Assembly: GCF_900096995.1 (NCBI RefSeq) | Contig: NZ_OANT01000006.1 | Location: 108,460-172,459 of the forward strand | From: Acinetobacter puyangensis | GTDB taxonomy: Bacteria; Pseudomonadota; Gammaproteobacteria; Pseudomonadales; Moraxellaceae | Direction of reading: 5' to 3' | DNA: 64,000 bases | Shown here: piece after piece, positions 59,922-64,000 of the stretch | Numbering within the stretch: the stretch's first letter is position 1 | Layout of the letters: each line of letters opens with the position of its first letter | The notes under the pieces: model-generated | Databases searched by the model: none | The model's input: the letters and a program-made list of their open reading frames with translations, nothing else | Told to the model about the DNA's origin: nothing | Program-made: the position numbers and the translations under genes

Positions 59922-62834
59922 ATGAATAAATCTCAGGCGACTGAACGGCTCCCCTTACCTTATGGTCTACTGCTTGATCGTAGCCAACCGATTTCGTTCC
60001 AGTTTGATGGTACGATTTATCAAGGCTATGCAGGTGACAATATTGCCAGTGCCTTAATCGCCAATCAACGCTGGATCATGTCCCGTTCATTTAAATATCA
60101 TCGTCCCCGTGCGCCGCTGACTATGGCTGGACAAGATGCCAATACACTAATCCAACTCAAACAAGAAGCCAATGTACTGGCAGATACCACATTAATTCAG
60201 CCCAATCTTGTGGTAGAAGGACAAAATTTTAGTGGTTCTTTACTCAAGGATTCGGATGCCTTTTTGGGTAAATTTTCCAAATTTATGCCAGTGGGTTTTT
60301 ATTATCGTGCCTTTTTTAAACCCAAAGGCATCTGGAAATTCTGGGAACCCATCATTCGTAAAAAAGCAGGCTTAGGCGTTCTGGATTTAAACTTTAAGCC
60401 CGAATATTATGACAAAGTTTATTTATTTACCGATGTTGCCATTATTGGTTCTGGTCCAGCAGGTTTACAGGCCGCATTAACCGCTGCCGATGCAGGAGCA
60501 AAAGTCATACTGATCGAACAGGAACATCTTCTGGGCGGCAGTTTAAACTATGCACGTTTTGATCTAGAGGGTGTTAAAGCCGAACAACTCAAAGCACAAC
60601 TACTGCCCGCTGTAAAACAACATCAAAATATCACCATCATGACCGATGCAGTCTGTAATGCATGGTTTACTGACAATTATTTGCCGATTATTCAAGGTAA
60701 ACGCCTGTTCAAACTTCGTGCAAAAAAATCTATCGTGGCAAGCGGTAGTTTTGATCAGCCTGTAGTCTTTCGTAATAATGACCTGCCGGGGGTGATCTTA
60801 ACCAGTGCTGTACAACGCTTGATTAAACTCTATGCAGTAAAACCAGGACAAAAAGCAGTCATTTTGACGGGCAATGATGATGGTTATCTGGCAGCACTAG
60901 ATTTCCTTGAAGCAGGCATTCAGATTCAAGCCATTGTTGATATGCGCGCCAATCCAGCCAATAATGCTCTAAAAATCAGTTTAGAAAAGCAGCATGTCAA
61001 CTGCTATATGAACAGTACCGTTTATGAAGCACAGCATAGTACTGCGATGCAGCATGTCACAGGCGTAGATATTCGTAGTATTAGCGCCGAAGGACAAGTA
61101 TCAAACCAGCCCACATCCATTGCGTGTGATGTACTTTGCATGTCTTCAGGCTATATGCCTGTCTATCAATTGTTATGTCAGGCAGGTGGAAAACTCAGTT
61201 ATCTTGACAATAAAGCCATGTTTAGCATTACCGGCTTACCCAAAGGTTTATTTATTGCTGGTTCAGTCAATGGCATCCAAAATATTGAACATGTGCTTGC
61301 CGATGGTCAACAAGTTGCACAATTGGCATTAAGTGAATTAGGGCTTGTGGCTACGCCTGTTCTACAAACATTTAATGAAGCCTCGGTTAATTTTCCATGG
61401 CCGATCTTTCCCCATCCGAAAGGTAAAGAGTTTGTCGATTATGATGAAGACCTACAAATTGCCGATATTGTGAATGCCACCCGCACCGGTTATCGTGATG
61501 TGCAACTGGTCAAACGCTATTCTACAGTGGGTATGGGACCGTCACAGGGTCGTCATTCTGCCCTGCCAACTGCACGTCTGGTGGCAAAATCCACGCAGCG
61601 TAGCGTCACTGAAACAGGCGTAACCACTGCCCGTCCACCTTTTACCGTAGAAAAACTGGCACATGTCGCAGGTCGTGGTTTTGATCCCTATCGCCAAACC
61701 GCCATGCATCAACGGCATCTACAACTTGATGCGCAAATGATGCCAGCAGGGACATGGCAACGCCCTGCGTTTTATGGTGATGTCAATAAACGTCAGGAAA
61801 ATATTGCCAAGGAAGTGCACTGTGTACACCACAATGTCGCCATGATTGATGTATCCACCTTGGGTGGTCTGGATATTCGTGGACCAGATAGCGCCGAATT
61901 TTTAAATCGCATGTACACCTTTGGTTTTGCCAAGCTGCCAATCGGTAAAACCCGTTATGCCGTCATGGCAAATGAACATGGTATCGTGATTGACGACGGT
62001 GTTTGCGCCCGCTTATCCGAGCAGCATTTTTATGTCACGGCAACCACCAGTGGGGTAGATCGAATCTATCAACAAATGCTGAAATGGAATGTGCAATGGC
62101 GATTAAATGTCGATATTACCAATGTCACCACAGCCATTTCTGCGGTCAATATTGCAGGACCCAACGCCCGTAAAGTCATGGAAAAAGTCTGTCATGATAT
62201 TGATTTAAGTGCAGCAGCATTTCCTTATCTTGGTGTACGTCTGGGAACGATTCACAATATTCCCGTACGAGTGATGCGTGTCGGCTTTGTCGGTGAACTG
62301 GGGTATGAAATTCACTTTCCGACCCGTTATGGGGAATTTATGTGGGATCTGCTAATGCAGGCAGGTCAAGCCTTTGACATGCTGCCATTTGGTGTGGAAA
62401 GCCAGCGGCTATTACGTCTGGAAAAAGGACACATCATCATCAGTCAGGATACCGATGGTATGTCACATCCACAGGAAGTTGATCTGGGCTGGGCAGTTAG
62501 TCGTAATAAACCTTTCTTTGTTGGCAAACGCTCCATTGCCATTTTAGAGGCTCAACCGCTGAAACGTAAGCTGGTCGCCTTTGAACTGGATAAAAACAGT
62601 AAGCAACCGCTTGAAGGTCATATTGTACTCGAGGGTGATAATATTTCTGGCAACATTACTTCCTGTGAATATTCACCGACACTGGATAAAATCATTGGTC
62701 TGGCTTATGTGTCTATTATGCAAAGCACAGTCGATGCCACATTTCCGATTCGGGTGGAAGGTGCCGAGATCGTCCATGCAAAAGTCGTCAAAGCACCATT
62801 TTATGATCCAGAAAACAAACGTCAGGAGATGTAA
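59922..62834 (+). CDS. mgdC: N-methylglutamate dehydrogenase subunit C (sarcosine oxidase alpha-like)
   Basis: 970 residues in SoxA order. An N-terminal Fer2_4-like domain ('FQFDGTIYQGYAGDNIASALIANQ', 'RSFKYHRPRAPLTMAGQDANTL', no Fe-S cysteines visible) precedes a pyridine nucleotide-disulfide oxidoreductase domain ('VAIIGSGPAGLQAALTAADAGAKVILIEQE', 'AVILTGNDDGYLAALDFLEAG'). A C-terminal GcvT domain follows ('MIDVSTLGGLDIRGPDSAEFLNRMYTF', 'RVGFVGELGYEIHFPTRYGEFMW'). It binds NAD and folate and collects the methylene group as 5,10-methylene-THF. Its stop overlaps the mgdD start (TAATG). Confidence 0.9.
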   Translation: MNKSQATERLPLPYGLLLDRSQPISFQFDGTIYQGYAGDNIASALIANQRWIMSRSFKYHRPRAPLTMAGQDANTLIQLKQEANVLADTTLIQPNLVVEGQNFSGSLLKDSDAFLGKFSKFMPVGFYYRAFFKPKGIWKFWEPIIRKKAGLGVLDLNFKPEYYDKVYLFTDVAIIGSGPAGLQAALTAADAGAKVILIEQEHLLGGSLNYARFDLEGVKAEQLKAQLLPAVKQHQNITIMTDAVCNAWFTDNYLPIIQGKRLFKLRAKKSIVASGSFDQPVVFRNNDLPGVILTSAVQRLIKLYAVKPGQKAVILTGNDDGYLAALDFLEAGIQIQAIVDMRANPANNALKISLEKQHVNCYMNSTVYEAQHSTAMQHVTGVDIRSISAEGQVSNQPTSIACDVLCMSSGYMPVYQLLCQAGGKLSYLDNKAMFSITGLPKGLFIAGSVNGIQNIEHVLADGQQVAQLALSELGLVATPVLQTFNEASVNFPWPIFPHPKGKEFVDYDEDLQIADIVNATRTGYRDVQLVKRYSTVGMGPSQGRHSALPTARLVAKSTQRSVTETGVTTARPPFTVEKLAHVAGRGFDPYRQTAMHQRHLQLDAQMMPAGTWQRPAFYGDVNKRQENIAKEVHCVHHNVAMIDVSTLGGLDIRGPDSAEFLNRMYTFGFAKLPIGKTRYAVMANEHGIVIDDGVCARLSEQHFYVTATTSGVDRIYQQMLKWNVQWRLNVDITNVTTAISAVNIAGPNARKVMEKVCHDIDLSAAAFPYLGVRLGTIHNIPVRVMRVGFVGELGYEIHFPTRYGEFMWDLLMQAGQAFDMLPFGVESQRLLRLEKGHIIISQDTDGMSHPQEVDLGWAVSRNKPFFVGKRSIAILEAQPLKRKLVAFELDKNSKQPLEGHIVLEGDNISGNITSCEYSPTLDKIIGLAYVSIMQSTVDATFPIRVEGAEIVHAKVVKAPFYDPENKRQEM

Positions 62835-63511
62835 TGATGCAAACTCAAAACCAATGGCAACCTGCGGAACGTAGTCCGATTGAGAATATTAAAAGTCTAA
62901 ATTATAAGGACTTTGGTCGTGGTAAAAGTTTTCTGGATCAGGCAAGTTCCTCCGAAAAAATCATACAGCAATGTGCTTTGCTGGATTTAACCAATCTGAG
63001 TCGCGTCGGTTTTCGTGGGATAGCCAGTGCAGATTATCTACACGATTTAGGTTATCAACTGCCAGACGTCGCCAATACTGCGCTAGCACAAGACAACGAT
63101 GAATGGGTTGCACGTTTATCACTGACAGAATACTTGTTACTCGGCACACTCAATGATTTTGGTGAACACGTCGCAAGCATTGAGAAAAATTGGCAGGTAT
63201 CGGAACACGCCAACTATTTGTTACCTCGTCAGGATAGTCATGCTTGGTTCCAGATCAGTGGTCGCTGTATTGTCGATGTGATGGCAAAACTATGTGGGGT
63301 AGATTTATCTCATAGCGTTTTCAGCACAGGACAAGTGGCACAAACATCTGTCGCCCGAATCAATGCCATCATCATCAATGTTTCCAGTCCCGATCTGGCA
63401 AAATTTAATATTTTATGTGATCGTGCCAGTGCGGTGTATTTATGGCAGGTACTACTGGATGCAATTGCGGAATTTGATGGACAAGTGATTGGTGTCAATA
63501 TCAGTGCTTAA
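62834..63511 (+). CDS. mgdD: N-methylglutamate dehydrogenase subunit D (sarcosine oxidase gamma-like)
   Basis: 225 residues with the SoxG fold: 'QQCALLDLTNLSRVGFRGIASADYLHDLGYQLPDVANTAL', 'ARLSLTEYLLLGTL', 'DSHAWFQISGRCIVDVMAKLCGVDL', 'SVFSTGQVAQTSVARINAIIIN'. The first two ATGs (62834, 62837) are both served by AGGAG. Last gene of the purU-folD-mgdABCD operon, followed by a strong terminator. Confidence 0.87.
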   Translation: MMQTQNQWQPAERSPIENIKSLNYKDFGRGKSFLDQASSSEKIIQQCALLDLTNLSRVGFRGIASADYLHDLGYQLPDVANTALAQDNDEWVARLSLTEYLLLGTLNDFGEHVASIEKNWQVSEHANYLLPRQDSHAWFQISGRCIVDVMAKLCGVDLSHSVFSTGQVAQTSVARINAIIINVSSPDLAKFNILCDRASAVYLWQVLLDAIAEFDGQVIGVNISA

Positions 63512-63540
63512 AAATAGTGTTGCTGTTACTGTAATATTAA

Positions 63541-63571
63541 AAAAACCAGATCACATATGGATCTGGTTTTT
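63541..63571 (+). terminator. Terminator of the purU-folD-mgd operon
   Basis: AAAAACCAGATC-ACATATG-GATCTGGTTTTT, perfect 12-bp stem and T-run. Confidence 0.9.
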
Positions 63572-63688
63572 TTATGAATTTAATCTTCTTCAAATACAAT
63601 TAGATTGAAGAGGATTGAACAATCAGGGGAAATTTATTTTCTCCGGACTTCTACATTTTAATCCTGTTAAATGTCTTAAGTTTGAGTC

Positions 63689-64000
<312 letters not shown>

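Noticed and set aside
58343..63511. Heterotetrameric sarcosine oxidase (soxBDAG)
   Set aside because: The layout is the same, but gmaS-mgsABC in the cluster and the altered delta-subunit zinc site favour N-methylglutamate dehydrogenase. Sarcosine remains a possible side substrate.

Overview
The window looks like chromosomal DNA of an Acinetobacter-type gammaproteobacterium. It is AT-rich, and it carries a ZapE-type ATPase, malate synthase G, CysD/CysN, an AAHS-type aromatic acid transporter, an OsmC-YcaO fusion and a FecIR-type iron module. I saw no rRNA, tRNA, CRISPR array or prophage. The species cannot be fixed from sequence alone.

1-13 kb is mostly housekeeping: zapE (5' end cut by the window edge), glcB, a lytic transglycosylase lipoprotein, a manganese-type yybP-ykoY riboswitch in front of a Gdt1/UPF0016 exporter, a CDF metal exporter, an S-methylmethionine-permease-like transporter broken by a one-base frameshift, cysDN (CysN has a vestigial APS-kinase-like tail), and small genes including grxB.

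13.2-23 kb is a catabolic island. A six-gene minus-strand operon encodes an aromatic-acid MFS carrier, a shikimate-dehydrogenase-like enzyme, a xylose-isomerase-like TIM barrel, two ketosteroid-dehydrogenase-like flavoproteins and a NIPSNAP protein. A divergent IclR regulator sits at its head and a Gfo/Idh/MocA oxidoreductase faces it. Two near-identical palindromes (TGGAACANTGTTCCA), one at each end of the island, suggest one IclR regulon. The substrate is unknown; a hydroaromatic acid is my guess.

23-32.7 kb holds an OsmC-YcaO fusion, then a FecI/FecR pair and its presumed TonB-dependent receptor, separated by a hipBA toxin-antitoxin pair, and a DMT-family transporter.

32.8-63.5 kb is the main find: an apparently complete aerobic trimethylamine (TMA) degradation supercluster. 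Tmm oxidises TMA to TMAO. Tdm splits TMAO to dimethylamine and formaldehyde. A four-gene dimethylamine monooxygenase cluster makes monomethylamine. GmaS, MgsABC and MgdABCD (N-methylglutamate pathway) release ammonium and a C1 unit. FolD, PurU and a MetF-like protein handle folate-bound C1. Two AmtB transporters, a TIGR02001 outer-membrane protein, a NarX/NarL-like two-component system with a PAS-only partner, and an XRE-cupin regulator accompany them. Four sigma-54-type promoters (GG-N10-GC) and a recurring imperfect palindrome (roughly WTTCYY-N4-RGAAW) occur in its intergenic regions, which suggests coordinated control. A 271-bp MITE-like element lies just upstream of tdm. The window ends in the C-terminus of an RND efflux pump.
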